Source of the DNA: UBA2040 sp002384725
Lineage (GTDB): Bacteria; Bacteroidota; Bacteroidia; Flavobacteriales_D; Crocinitomicaceae
Assembly (NCBI GenBank): GCA_963926475.1
Contig: CAWUXE010000002.1
Coordinates: 186,001 to 250,000, forward strand
DNA length: 64,000 nucleotides
Reading direction: 5' to 3'
Of the stretch, positions 9,395-18,206 are shown in pieces (position 1 is the stretch's first letter; each line of letters begins with the position of its first letter). Under the pieces are notes generated by a model. The model did not search any database, was not told the DNA's origin, and saw only the letters and a list, made by a program, of their open reading frames with translations. A program made the position numbers and the translations under genes.

Positions 9395-9430
9395 GGCTTT
9401 AGGCACGGTATTTGATAAACGAAAATGTTA

Positions 9431-9468
9431 AAAAAAAGCTCGTTTTCTTTTGGAAATGAGCTTTTTTT
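9431..9468 (+). terminator. rho-independent terminator of htrA
   Basis: AAAAAAAGCTC (9431-9441) pairs perfectly with GAGCTTTTTTT (9458-9468), giving an 11-bp stem with a 16-base loop that ends in a T run. It begins 37 bp after the htrA stop. The A/T symmetry would also allow termination in the other direction. Confidence 0.8.
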
Positions 9469-9481
9469 GGTCGTACCTTTG
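9449..9481 (+). promoter_or_regulatory. Bacteroidota-type promoter of the sigma factor gene
   Basis: TTTG (9449-9452), a 21-bp spacer and TACCTTTG (9474-9481) match the Bacteroidota -33/-7 consensus TTTG...TAnnTTTG. The start codon at 9554 leaves a leader of about 65 bases. The -33 element lies in the loop of the htrA terminator. Confidence 0.6.
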
Positions 9482-9553
9482 CATCCGCTTGAACGGTCGG
9501 TATTCTTACTAATATATCAAGCAATTAACGTTAGATAAACCTAAAAATCAAGA

Positions 9554-10420
9554 ATGAGACAATTAAAAATCACCAAATCCATCACCAACCGCGAGAGTCA
9601 ATCATTAGACAAATACTTGCAAGACATTGGTCGAGAGGAGTTGATTACTGCCGAGATGGAAGTCGAATTGGCAAGAAAAATTAAGCAAGGTGATCAGTTG
9701 GCTCTCGAAAAATTAACAAGAGCGAATTTACGTTTCGTGGTTTCAGTAGCAAAACAGTATCAAAATCAAGGATTAACTCTTCCTGATCTAATCAACGAAG
9801 GAAATCTTGGCCTTATAAAGGCAGCACAGAAGTTTGATGAAACACGTGGATTTAAATTTATCTCTTACGCCGTATGGTGGATTCGTCAATCGATTCTACA
9901 AGCTTTGGCAGAACAAGCGCGTATAGTGCGTCTCCCATTGAACCAAGTAGGATCTTTGAACAAAATCAACAAAGCATTTTCGCGATTGGAACAAGAGTAT
10001 GAGCGACCACCTTCAGCAGAAGAGTTAGCAGAAGCACTAGAAGTTCCAGAAGACAAGATCAAAGAAAGCTTGAACGTTTCAGGTCGTCACGTATCTATGG
10101 ATGCTCCACTTTCAACAGCTGAGGATGGTGGTACATTGATGGATGTTATGGCAAATGCTGATTCACCGAAAGCCGATCACGTTTTAATGGCGGAGTCATT
10201 ACAAAAAGAAATCGAGCGCTCATTGAGCACCTTGACAGACAAAGAAAGAGAAATCATCCGTTTGTTCTTCGGAATTGGAATGAACCACGGTTTGACACTA
10301 GAAGAAATCGGATCTAAATTTAATTTAACGCGCGAACGAGTTCGACAAATTAAAGAGAAGGCGATTCGTCGACTGAGACATACTTCGAGAAACAAGCTAT
10401 TGAAAGATTACCTCGGCTAA
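9554..10420 (+). CDS. rpoD: primary RNA polymerase sigma factor (RpoD/SigA, Bacteroidota type)
   Basis: A 288-residue housekeeping sigma factor that reads the TTTG/TAnnTTTG promoters of this phylum. It begins MRQLKITKSITNRESQSLDKYLQDIG, the typical short Bacteroidota form lacking the extended region 1.1 of E. coli RpoD. Region 2 holds LPDLINEGNLGLIKAAQKFD and FKFISYAVWWIRQSI (-10 recognition), region 3 lies at about 135-205, and region 4 carries LTLEEIGSKFNLTRERVRQIKE (-35 recognition) at about 245-268. Own promoter upstream and own terminator downstream make it monocistronic. Confidence 0.97.
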   Translation: MRQLKITKSITNRESQSLDKYLQDIGREELITAEMEVELARKIKQGDQLALEKLTRANLRFVVSVAKQYQNQGLTLPDLINEGNLGLIKAAQKFDETRGFKFISYAVWWIRQSILQALAEQARIVRLPLNQVGSLNKINKAFSRLEQEYERPPSAEELAEALEVPEDKIKESLNVSGRHVSMDAPLSTAEDGGTLMDVMANADSPKADHVLMAESLQKEIERSLSTLTDKEREIIRLFFGIGMNHGLTLEEIGSKFNLTRERVRQIKEKAIRRLRHTSRNKLLKDYLG

Positions 10421-10427
10421 AAAGGTT

Positions 10428-10460
10428 AGGCTAGTTATCCAAGGGTTACTAGCCTTTTTT
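10428..10460 (+). terminator. rho-independent terminator of rpoD
   Basis: AGGCTAGT (10428-10435) pairs with ACTAGCCT (10448-10455) and is followed by a T run to 10460. It starts 8 bp after the sigma-factor stop codon. Confidence 0.8.
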
Positions 10461-10495
10461 ACTTTATATATTTTCACCCCAAATAAATAATCTCA

Positions 10496-11947
10496 ATGGA
10501 AACAGCTTTAGGCTATGAGAAAGAGCTCAATTCGCATGTGAAGCGTGAGCGTGCAGCCGTAAAATTGGCAAGCAAAGTAGGAGAACTTTTATACGACCAA
10601 GGAATTGAGTTAGTACTTTACCGAAATCACCTTTTGGATATCACAATCTCTGAGATTTTGAATCTTCATGCTTATTCACGTAAAGTGGTGAACAAACCAA
10701 TCGATGTATTTACTACATCCGATTTAGCAGAAGAATTGCAACAAATGGATTTGGCTCCAGCTAAAATTGACATCGGTAAATTGGCAAATGAATGGATCGC
10801 TGAACAAGCTAACTTTTCAAGTAAAAAAGAATTTTTGGCCAATAAATTGAGTTCATTCGCAACTGCAGGTGACTCAACTATGGAACCAAGAGATGTTGTA
10901 TTGTACGGTTTTGGTCGTATTGGACGTTTAGCGGCTCGTGAATTGATCAAGCAAGCTGGAAAAGGTCAGCAATTGCGTCTTCGTGCAATTGTTACTAGAG
11001 GTGATTCGGATGCTGAGATCATTAAACGTGCGTCACTTTTGAGTACAGATTCTGTTCACGGTGCTTTCAAAGGTACTGTTGATGTTGATTTAGAAAAGAA
11101 AGCTATCATCATTAACGGCCATACAGTGTTAATAATCAATGCGAACAATCCAGAAGATATTGACTATACTGCTTACGGCATAAACAATGCTTTGATTATT
11201 GACAACACGGGTGTTTTCGGAGATCGTGAAGCGCTTAGTCGTCACTTGAAAGCAAAAGGTGCTTCAAAAGTATTATTGACTGCTCCAGGAAAAGAAGTTC
11301 CAAATGTAGTTTACGGTATCAATCAAGGAACATTGGACCTTGAAAATGAGAACATTTATTCTGCTGCATCTTGTACGACAAATGCTATCTCTCCAGTCTT
11401 GAAAGTAATCAACGACAAATACGGAGTAAAGAAAGGTCATATCGAAACGGTTCATGCATACACCAATGACCAAAACTTGTTGGACAACATGCACAAAAAA
11501 CCACGTAGAGGTCGTTCAGCGGCAATCAATATGGTTATCACATCAACTGGTGCAGGAAATGCTGTAACGAAAGTTATTCCAGATTTGATAGATAAATTAA
11601 CGGCAAATGCTGTTCGTGTTCCTACTCCAAATGGCTCATTGGCTATTTTGAGCTTAGAATTGAACGGTACAACTACTGTTGAAGAAGTTAATGCTTTGAT
11701 GAAAGATGCTGCCTTAAACGGTGACTTAGTGAATCAAATTTTCTACGCATACGATCCAGAATTGGTATCAAGTGATATTATCGGTAATACATGTTGTTCG
11801 GTTTACGATTCCAATGCAACTATCGTTTCGAAAGACGGTAAGAATGTTGTTTTGTACGCGTGGTACGACAATGAGTTCGGATATACGAAGCAAGTAATTC
11901 GTTTGGCGAAATACATAACAAAAGTAAGAAGAGCGATTTATTATTAA
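10496..11947 (+). CDS. gap: glyceraldehyde-3-phosphate dehydrogenase, long form
   Basis: A 483-residue GAPDH catalysing reversible oxidation of glyceraldehyde-3-phosphate to 1,3-bisphosphoglycerate. The first 130 residues form a helical extension absent from the classical 330-residue enzyme but usual in one Bacteroidota type. The Rossmann motif GFGRIGR (138-144), the catalytic Cys293 (SAASCTTNA) and HAYTNDQ are all present, as is the C-terminal WYDNEFGY. Whether this copy serves glycolysis or gluconeogenesis cannot be told from the sequence. A single gene with its own terminator. Confidence 0.95.
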   Translation: METALGYEKELNSHVKRERAAVKLASKVGELLYDQGIELVLYRNHLLDITISEILNLHAYSRKVVNKPIDVFTTSDLAEELQQMDLAPAKIDIGKLANEWIAEQANFSSKKEFLANKLSSFATAGDSTMEPRDVVLYGFGRIGRLAARELIKQAGKGQQLRLRAIVTRGDSDAEIIKRASLLSTDSVHGAFKGTVDVDLEKKAIIINGHTVLIINANNPEDIDYTAYGINNALIIDNTGVFGDREALSRHLKAKGASKVLLTAPGKEVPNVVYGINQGTLDLENENIYSAASCTTNAISPVLKVINDKYGVKKGHIETVHAYTNDQNLLDNMHKKPRRGRSAAINMVITSTGAGNAVTKVIPDLIDKLTANAVRVPTPNGSLAILSLELNGTTTVEEVNALMKDAALNGDLVNQIFYAYDPELVSSDIIGNTCCSVYDSNATIVSKDGKNVVLYAWYDNEFGYTKQVIRLAKYITKVRRAIYY

Positions 11948-11967
11948 TCGATCCAAATAATAGAATC

Positions 11968-12001
11968 AAAAAAGGTGCAATTTTTCAATTGCACCTTTTT
12001 T
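11968..12001. terminator. bidirectional terminator between gap and the lipoprotein gene
   Basis: AAAAAAGGTGCAATT (11968-11982) pairs perfectly with AATTGCACCTTTTTT (11987-12001) around a 4-base loop. The 15-bp stem has A and T runs on both sides, so it can end gap (plus) and the convergent lipoprotein gene (minus, stop at 12015). Confidence 0.88.
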
Positions 12002-12014
12002 ATTTTTAATGGTT

Positions 12015-12572
12015 TTACTGAATTTTTACTGGGAAATTAATCTCAATATCCGTTTCACCGGGGCTACATGTTCCATTTTTAACTCCTGGTTGATGCTTTA
12101 ATTTAATCAGCATAAATCCTTGTGAAATGGACAATACATTCCATTTACTGGCCAAACCAATCTCATATTGTCCGTCAGAATCTGTACGTGTGACAATACA
12201 ATTTCCAGCAACAGAGGGCTCAAAGCAAAAGAAATGTTCATCTGCATCATTTAAGATTTCAACCGTTATGTCTTCGGTAGGTGCAACAGACTCATTCAGC
12301 AGTGAAATCGCTACATTATAGGTTTTATTAGCCGATAATACGATGGTATCAAAAACAGTCGGTGCATTGCCACCTGGACCATCTGGATCTTGAAACGAGA
12401 AAGTTTGGGTAGTTAAAACACCTGCAGAATCGGTGAATACTAAATTCATCGTGGTAATTAATTCTCCCTCGTCTTGAATTGGTGGATCGACAATCGGATC
12501 ATCTTTTTTACATTGGAAACTGACAGCCATGACCAGCATCAACAGGATTCCTAACTTGATTTTTTTTGACAT
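12015..12572 (-). CDS. lipoprotein partner of the TonB-dependent receptor
   Basis: A 185-residue lipoprotein; start set at MSKKIKLGILLMLVMAVSFQC, whose Cys is the lipid-modified residue. The mature part begins with an acidic linker, then a domain with FQDPDGPGGNAP, NKTYNVAISLLNES and ADEHFF, then KLKHQPGVKNG and a GETDIEINFPV tail. This pattern matches Bacteroidota proteins that databases often label 'type 1 periplasmic binding fold superfamily protein', regularly found beside a TonB receptor, as here (receptor stop is 36 bp upstream of this start). It probably binds the imported ligand on the outer membrane; the ligand is unknown. Confidence 0.8.
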   Translation of the reverse strand: MSKKIKLGILLMLVMAVSFQCKKDDPIVDPPIQDEGELITTMNLVFTDSAGVLTTQTFSFQDPDGPGGNAPTVFDTIVLSANKTYNVAISLLNESVAPTEDITVEILNDADEHFFCFEPSVAGNCIVTRTDSDGQYEIGLASKWNVLSISQGFMLIKLKHQPGVKNGTCSPGETDIEINFPVKIQ

Positions 12573-12607
12573 TTTATTGCTATTTTTATTAAACATAATT
12601 TTACTTT

Positions 12608-14908
12608 TTATATAAATTCATAACTAATTTTTAAACTTACATTTCGACCCATTTCGGCGGTATAATACCGAAAGCGATTCATGTAGTTTCTATATTCTTT
12701 GTTCAGCGCGTTTTCTATAACTACGCCTATTCTAAATTTGTTTTCTTTTACTTTAAATTGGTAATTAACATTTCCATTCAACAACACATAATCACTTGGA
12801 GGATCTGAATAATCGGCAGTCGTCTCGAACCTTTCTTGCTTGAAGGCATACTCTGCATCGATCTCAGCTTGAATTATTCTTTCGTTGCTAAATGTTCTCG
12901 AAAAAGAAATGCCATTTTTCCATCTGTCGCTTGGAATTCCAACGAGAAATTTATTTTCTGTAGTATTTATAGCTCGCACCAAACTATACTTTGTATTAAA
13001 CATCCAACTTTCTGTAAAAGCATAGTTTAAAATGAAATCTATCCCTGAAAAACGCGCAGCAAGTTCTTCGTATTGAAAACTTGGAAAAGCACCTTTTATA
13101 GTCAACTCCAATTCGTTTTGAGGCTTCAAATAAATGAAATTCATGAAGTGAAGATGATAGAGGTCAACTTGTGCATTCAAGTTTCTTGACTTATAAATGC
13201 CAGTCAAGTTTCCTTGAATAGATTTCTCTTCACTAATACTTCTATCCCCTGTTTCTATTGCCGCGGCTCCATGATGTAAACCATCGCTGTACAATTCACT
13301 GATACTAGGTGGACGCCAAGCATATCCGACTGATGATTTCAGCACCAAATGATGGCCAAAAGTGCGGCTCACTCCTAAAGATGAACTGAAATCATGATAC
13401 AGATGCTCTGGTTTGATCAGTAGATTATTCTCGTATAAAAACGTCTTCAATTGCACTACATCATACCGCAGACCTCCTTCTCCATTCCATTTTTTTGAAG
13501 AGTAGTCCACCAAAGCAAACGCACCAATTTGATTCTTGTAAAAATTAGGCACTAAATATCGTCCTGCTCGTTCGTTGCCTTGCAGAAGACCTTGCGCACC
13601 AAACGTGCTCTTTACTTTTTTCCCTAGAATGCGCGTCACCTCTAAGTCGACAGTATGTGTATATAATTGCAAACGAAAATCGGGAATGGTACTATCTTGA
13701 ACGCTGCTAAATATGGAAGGGGTATCAAATTCTTTTCTATCATTTTGTTGATAGCCATAACTTAGTTTTGACGAAAGAATTTTATTCCACCTCGTATTCC
13801 AAGAAAGCTTAAATAAATCATGCTTTATCTCCTGTTTTGGTGAAGAAATGCGATAGGTGAAATCACTTTTCACTGCAGGTTCAAAGGAATTGATCGCTGC
13901 TTGTAAATCTGAAAGATTGCCAATATGAGCTCCTGAAAAAATGCCAAGTTCCGTTGAAAAGCGAGAGTAAAACACTGCCCATTCATGCTTTCCATGTTCA
14001 TATTTTGACGCCAAAGAAAAATTCAATTCTTCCAATCCCGTGTTCCCAAGGAAGTAATTCGGAGCAGCTATATTTCCTGCTTTTTTGGCTGATACATGCC
14101 CACGAAAGAACAATCCATTGATTTTTTTTGAATTGTTCTCTAATAAGATACCCGATGCTGCTTGTCGGCCATTCGATGAAAAATTTCCAAATGCATTGCC
14201 GGACCATCCCACTTTCTTTTTCCATTCTGGTGGATTTACAGAAATAACGCCGCCAATAGCCTCCGGACCATAGCGCAATGCACTCGCACCTTTAATGACC
14301 GAAATATCACTTGAGAGAAATGGATCTACTTCAGGAGCGTGTTCACTGCCCCATTGTTGTCCTTCTTGTCTAATTTCATTATTCAATAAGATTACTCTAT
14401 TCGAATGCAGACCATGAATAACAGGTTTAGAAATGGAATTTCCTGTTGAAAGAGTGCTCACTCCAGGAATGGCTTCCAGTTGTTTACCCAAAGTGTTTCC
14501 AGAGCGATTAAATCTTTCATCTTCTGATAATTTAGCCGTAGACAAAACGTTTTTATCTAGAACAAAAAATTCAATTTTAAATTCATCCAATTCTAAAAAA
14601 TGTGTTTCTGTTCGGATAACTACACTAGTATCACCTGTGAGGTTGAAATTCATCTTAAATGGCTCGCAACCAACATGATGTAAGCATACTAGCTGTGATT
14701 GACCTGGACATAATCCGTCCAACACAAATTGTCCTGAACTATCGGAAACAGCTTTGACGAATGAATTTTTTACGGCAACTTTTGCCCCAACTACGATTTC
14801 TTCTGTATGGTCATCTAAGACAACTCCACTAATTTTAAGTGAACAGTCTTGACCATAAAGAAAAATGACCCACCCAAGCATTATGGTGGTCAATATTAAT
14901 TTCTTCAT
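12608..14908 (-). CDS. TonB-dependent outer-membrane receptor
   Basis: A 766-residue receptor: signal peptide, a carboxypeptidase-D-like beta-sandwich (about 22-105; GVVLDDHTEEIVVGAKV), the plug (about 125-235; GKQLEAIPGVSTL, SVIKGASALRYGPEAIGG) and a 22-strand-type barrel ending in NVSLKISYEFI with a terminal aromatic-hydrophobic signature. It imports a scarce ligand with energy from TonB-ExbBD, none of which is in the window. The cluster with a small His/Cys-rich exported protein suggests a metal or metal chelate, which is inference only; LYSDGLHHGAAAIETG is typical of the receptor group often tied to metal uptake. Confidence 0.93.
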   Translation of the reverse strand: MKKLILTTIMLGWVIFLYGQDCSLKISGVVLDDHTEEIVVGAKVAVKNSFVKAVSDSSGQFVLDGLCPGQSQLVCLHHVGCEPFKMNFNLTGDTSVVIRTETHFLELDEFKIEFFVLDKNVLSTAKLSEDERFNRSGNTLGKQLEAIPGVSTLSTGNSISKPVIHGLHSNRVILLNNEIRQEGQQWGSEHAPEVDPFLSSDISVIKGASALRYGPEAIGGVISVNPPEWKKKVGWSGNAFGNFSSNGRQAASGILLENNSKKINGLFFRGHVSAKKAGNIAAPNYFLGNTGLEELNFSLASKYEHGKHEWAVFYSRFSTELGIFSGAHIGNLSDLQAAINSFEPAVKSDFTYRISSPKQEIKHDLFKLSWNTRWNKILSSKLSYGYQQNDRKEFDTPSIFSSVQDSTIPDFRLQLYTHTVDLEVTRILGKKVKSTFGAQGLLQGNERAGRYLVPNFYKNQIGAFALVDYSSKKWNGEGGLRYDVVQLKTFLYENNLLIKPEHLYHDFSSSLGVSRTFGHHLVLKSSVGYAWRPPSISELYSDGLHHGAAAIETGDRSISEEKSIQGNLTGIYKSRNLNAQVDLYHLHFMNFIYLKPQNELELTIKGAFPSFQYEELAARFSGIDFILNYAFTESWMFNTKYSLVRAINTTENKFLVGIPSDRWKNGISFSRTFSNERIIQAEIDAEYAFKQERFETTADYSDPPSDYVLLNGNVNYQFKVKENKFRIGVVIENALNKEYRNYMNRFRYYTAEMGRNVSLKISYEFI

Positions 14909-14953
14909 TAAGTGTTTTTATTTAATGACTACTTTTTCCCGTGGGAATAATCT

Positions 14954-15259
14954 TTAAACAAAACGAGGGGGACCTCTCAGCGATAATACTTGCGAATAAT
15001 TCGTATTCGCAGCTCGAATAGGAATACTTTTCAGTTGAGCAATACCATCTTTTATAAAAGACAAATGAAAAGGTTGGGAAGGCGTAAACAGACTTAAATC
15101 TAAATCACACACTAAACAATGTGCATCAAATTCAGCACCACCAGACGATTTTTTAATTTCGTGCTGTTCGTTTTCATGGGCATGTGAATGGAAAAAAGCT
15201 CTTGGTGAGAGCACCAAGAAAAAACCAATTATCAAGAAAAAACTCAATATGCTCTTCAC
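14954..15259 (-). CDS. small exported His/Cys-containing protein
   Basis: A 101-residue protein with an N-terminal membrane segment or signal (about 4-22), then FHSHAHENEQHE and later AHCLVCDLDL. This arrangement, a His-rich stretch and a CxxC with nearby His, resembles small DUF2946-like proteins encoded near metal uptake or efflux genes. It lies 45 bp upstream of the TonB receptor on the same strand and is probably co-transcribed. Metal binding is inferred from residue content, not demonstrated. Confidence 0.62.
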   Translation of the reverse strand: MKSILSFFLIIGFFLVLSPRAFFHSHAHENEQHEIKKSSGGAEFDAHCLVCDLDLSLFTPSQPFHLSFIKDGIAQLKSIPIRAANTNYSQVLSLRGPPRFV

Positions 15260-15314
15260 AAGATAAATGTAAGGATAATATCTATATCTATCAACTTAAA
15301 AACCTCAACAAAAA

Positions 15315-15764
15315 TTAACGTGCATTTCGCAAGCAATTTTTGGTTTTTTTCTCATGGGCAGCTCGTTCTTCGGGAGTTTGGTCAGAAGACATAACCCTAA
15401 ACGCTTGACATTTCTTATCCCATAGCTCAAATTTTACCTCAAATTTGCTATCCATTTCTTCGCCAGAAACAACCACCTTATTCAAGGAGTCCCCCAGAAC
15501 TATGCAATAACAAAAATTCCATTGTTCTCCATATATATTCTCGATTTTCTTTTTGTTCTCTGCGAAGTTTTCATCAGCTGATACAGTCTTATCCATCTCG
15601 GCAACTGGCACAATATCAACGGTTAAGTTTTGTTCAACTAGGTCGCCATACAATCCATTTTCACCACATCCTACACAATTTGAATCGTGCTTTTCAGCTG
15701 AACATGAATACAATAAAAAAGCAACCGTAAGCAAGCGTAGTAAATATGGCAAACTTTTTGTCAT
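15315..15764 (-). CDS. lipoprotein of unknown function
   Basis: A 149-residue protein with lipobox LLYSCS at about residue 17-22 and a CVGCG motif soon after. The rest is hydrophilic, with YCIVLGDSLNKVVVSGEEM and ELWDKKCQAFRVMSS, and ends in a charged KKTKNC tail. No family recognised. It is 55 bp upstream of the small His/Cys protein on the same strand and may head the receptor cluster. Confidence 0.6.
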   Translation of the reverse strand: MTKSLPYLLRLLTVAFLLYSCSAEKHDSNCVGCGENGLYGDLVEQNLTVDIVPVAEMDKTVSADENFAENKKKIENIYGEQWNFCYCIVLGDSLNKVVVSGEEMDSKFEVKFELWDKKCQAFRVMSSDQTPEERAAHEKKTKNCLRNAR

Positions 15765-15809
15765 ATAACAAATATTGATTCTAATCGTTAAATTTAGAAA
15801 GAAATTGAC

Positions 15810-16478
15810 ATGAAATATTTACTCCTCATATGGTTTTCTTTAACACTCCTTTGTTCAATATCTCAGGAGGTGCCCGAAGAACGCTATCAGGAAATGCCTG
15901 AAGTTCGGGTAGATAAGGATTTCGCATTAAAATATCAACGCGCTCTGAATGAAATTAAAAGAGTTTACACTTTGGCTTTACAAGCCAAAGTGTATTTAGT
16001 AGAATTCGAAGTGGAATATCAGACTATTGAGAAAAAACGCAAACAAAAAAAATATGGTAAGCAGGCCCACAAAATCCTAAAGGATCAATTCATTTATGAT
16101 ATTCGTGATTTATACATCAGCCAAGGGATTATGCTGATGAAGCTTGTTCATCGCGAAACAGGGCAAACGGTTACGGATATAGTTTCCAAATACAGAGGTC
16201 AGATACAGGCCAATTTGTACGAAGAAATGGGGAAAATATGGGAACAGGATCTCGGCGTAGAATACGACCCATATGGAGATGATTGGATAACTGAGATTGT
16301 AATCCTTGATATTATTAAAAAACGAGTTCCTTTTGATTGGGAATTAAAACCTTTGGATAAAGAAACATTCAAAGAAAACCAGAAAGCATACAGAAAAACG
16401 AAAAAAATCTACCGAAAAAAAGAACGGAAATACAAAAAGGTGAAACGTCAAACCAAAAGAGCTGGCTCTAAAAGCTAA
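15810..16478 (+). CDS. DUF4294 domain protein
   Basis: A 222-residue exported protein with a signal peptide (MKYLLLIWFSLTLLCSIS). RVDKDFALKYQRALNEIKR followed by YTLALQAKV is the diagnostic DUF4294 block; IYDIRDLYISQGIMLMKLVHRET is the second. The function of the family is unknown; members are almost confined to Bacteroidota. The C-terminal 40 residues are very Lys/Arg-rich. It stands divergent from the lipoprotein gene and convergent with yajC. Confidence 0.85.
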   Translation: MKYLLLIWFSLTLLCSISQEVPEERYQEMPEVRVDKDFALKYQRALNEIKRVYTLALQAKVYLVEFEVEYQTIEKKRKQKKYGKQAHKILKDQFIYDIRDLYISQGIMLMKLVHRETGQTVTDIVSKYRGQIQANLYEEMGKIWEQDLGVEYDPYGDDWITEIVILDIIKKRVPFDWELKPLDKETFKENQKAYRKTKKIYRKKERKYKKVKRQTKRAGSKS

Positions 16479-16506
16479 AAGGGCATCCATTTGCATAGAC
16501 ACCCTT
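16477..16506. terminator. possible hairpin between DUF4294 gene and yajC
   Basis: AAAAGGG (16477-16483) can pair with CCCTT (16502-16506) between the two convergent genes. The stem is short and interrupted, so this is a weak call. Confidence 0.35.
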
Positions 16507-16528
16507 GATTTCTTTGGTTTGTTGAAAA

Positions 16529-16810
16529 TTATTTTTGTCCCAATCCGCCGGCATCTTGAAAAGAAGAAGATATTGCAGATTTATCCAATCTTATTTTACT
16601 TCCTTCAGAATTGATTAAAACGGTCGCATCGTTAATCTCCAGAATTTTTCCATGGATCCCACCAATTGTTACAACTTTATCACCCGTTGTCAAACCTTCA
16701 CGGAATTTTTTCAATTCCTTTTGTTTCTTCATTTGCGGTCTAATCATGAAAAAGTAGAATACTACTAAGATTAGAACCAACATTATTAATTGACCACTAC
16801 CTTCGCCCAT
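16529..16810 (-). CDS. yajC: preprotein translocase subunit YajC
   Basis: A 93-residue inner-membrane protein associated with SecDF-YajC. One helix (about 8-24, LIMLVLILVVFYFFMIRPQ) is followed by KKQKELKKFREGL and GDKVVTIGGIHGKI, the conserved basic and small-barrel parts. Length is normal. It follows the DUF1573 gene by 24 bp on the same strand in a nusB-DUF1573-yajC order common in Bacteroidota. Confidence 0.94.
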   Translation of the reverse strand: MGEGSGQLIMLVLILVVFYFFMIRPQMKKQKELKKFREGLTTGDKVVTIGGIHGKILEINDATVLINSEGSKIRLDKSAISSSFQDAGGLGQK

Positions 16811-16834
16811 TTTTTTATCTTTTTATATTTATTA

Positions 16835-17236
16835 TTATTTATTCTTTACTAACGCTTTCACTATTACCGTGGTTAAAGACGGCTCCGTATTTGCCGTAAT
16901 TCCAACAGATTTGCTCAAAGTACCTGCACTTACATTTTCCGTTTTCACAGATGCTTTTATTGTAAACTTGTCACCGGGTAAAATTGGCTCATTCGGTTTT
17001 TCAACTACTGTGCACGTGCATCCGCCCTTCACATCACTGATTACTAATGGGAAATCTCCTGTGTTTTTCACAACAAATTCAGCATCAATCTTTTCACCCA
17101 AAATTACTTCTCCTGCATCAAAAGTTTGATTTACGGAAAAAGTGGTTTTTTGACCCACAATATGTTCGTTACTGCCACCGCAGTTCATTAGTAACAATAC
17201 TATTGCCAGCGCCCCCATTGTTTTAATTATTTTCAT
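16835..17236 (-). CDS. DUF1573 lipoprotein (Ig-like fold)
   Basis: A 133-residue lipoprotein: lipobox LLLMNC at about residue 14-19, then one DUF1573 domain with FDAGEVILGEKIDAEFVVKN, the small CTC motif in GGCTCTVVEKP, and a final strand pattern. These domains resemble ASPM-SPD-2-Hydin Ig folds; the biochemical role is unknown. It lies between nusB and yajC with short gaps, in one operon. Confidence 0.88.
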   Translation of the reverse strand: MKIIKTMGALAIVLLLMNCGGSNEHIVGQKTTFSVNQTFDAGEVILGEKIDAEFVVKNTGDFPLVISDVKGGCTCTVVEKPNEPILPGDKFTIKASVKTENVSAGTLSKSVGITANTEPSLTTVIVKALVKNK

Positions 17237-17252
17237 TTTTTTACTTGTATTA

Positions 17253-18197
17253 TTAATTCATTAAACCTCGACCTGATTTCTTAATTTTCTTATCGGCAGT
17301 GAGTTTAGAGATAGCTTTATCTAATATTCCGTTGATAAAAGCATGACTTTTTGGCGTACTATAAAACTTCGAAATTTCGATATACTCGTTCAAAGTGACT
17401 TTCGTTGGAATATTCGGGAACACTTGCAATTCGGTTATCGCCATTTTCATCAGTAAAACATCCATTTTCGCAATTCGGTCCAATTCCCAATTCTTCGTTA
17501 AATCGTCAATCAAAGTTTCTGACTCATCGTTGAGCTTTATCGTTTTGCGGAACAATTCTTTTACAAATGAAACCTCGTCTTTTTCATCTTTGTACAAAGG
17601 GAGAATATTTTGTTCTTTCTCTGTAAACCCTTTGATTGTGCGCACTACCATAGAACATACAAGGTCAATATCATCTATCCAATGGATATCTAACTCTTCC
17701 AAATGATTATACAGCACCTCTGAATTGGCGATTTCTTCTTTAAATAATTCAACCGTAAACGCTAAATCGTCTTCAAATGAATCTTCCCCATTGTTCATGT
17801 AGGCGAAAAAAGTTTCACTTTCACGAATAACCAAGAAGATTTTTCTGAACAATTCTTGATTTTCAGCTCCCTCCCAACTTGCTTTATGGGTGTTTGCTTC
17901 TCTTTTCAATTCTTTGTGTTGCTCCAACAAAGCGAAAAGTCGGTTGTTGATCAACTTCATGTTCGGGTTCGAATCTTCTTCCGTCGGACGAAATTTCTTC
18001 TTGCTTTCCTCTAACCTATGCTCTGCTTGATCCTTAATTTCTTCAAAAGACAACAAGAAATACAAGTATAAAAGATATATTTTCTCAATAGACTTCATGA
18101 GATTTTCTTCCAATTTCACATAATTTGGATCATTGGACTGAAAATAAGCATACAGTGCCTGTAATACCTTAACTCTTAAATGTCTACGATTTAACAT
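17253..18197 (-). CDS. nusB: transcription antitermination factor NusB, long Bacteroidota form
   Basis: A 314-residue protein, twice the E. coli size. MLNRRHLRVKVLQALYAY is the NusB start with its RNA-binding arginines; the middle 120 residues are an insertion usual for the phylum; the second conserved half includes LDRIAKMDVLLMKMAITEL and PTKVTLNEYIEISKFYSTPKSHAFINGILD. With NusE it binds boxA RNA for rRNA antitermination. First gene of the nusB-DUF1573-yajC run. Confidence 0.93.
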   Translation of the reverse strand: MLNRRHLRVKVLQALYAYFQSNDPNYVKLEENLMKSIEKIYLLYLYFLLSFEEIKDQAEHRLEESKKKFRPTEEDSNPNMKLINNRLFALLEQHKELKREANTHKASWEGAENQELFRKIFLVIRESETFFAYMNNGEDSFEDDLAFTVELFKEEIANSEVLYNHLEELDIHWIDDIDLVCSMVVRTIKGFTEKEQNILPLYKDEKDEVSFVKELFRKTIKLNDESETLIDDLTKNWELDRIAKMDVLLMKMAITELQVFPNIPTKVTLNEYIEISKFYSTPKSHAFINGILDKAISKLTADKKIKKSGRGLMN

Positions 18198-18206
18198 TAC
18201 AATTAT

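Noticed and set aside
16995..17015. CACGTG core as a possible parS site
   Set aside because: Flanks do not match TGTTTCACGTGAAACA, and it lies inside the DUF1573 gene. The CACGTG at about 26165 in lepB fails for the same reason.
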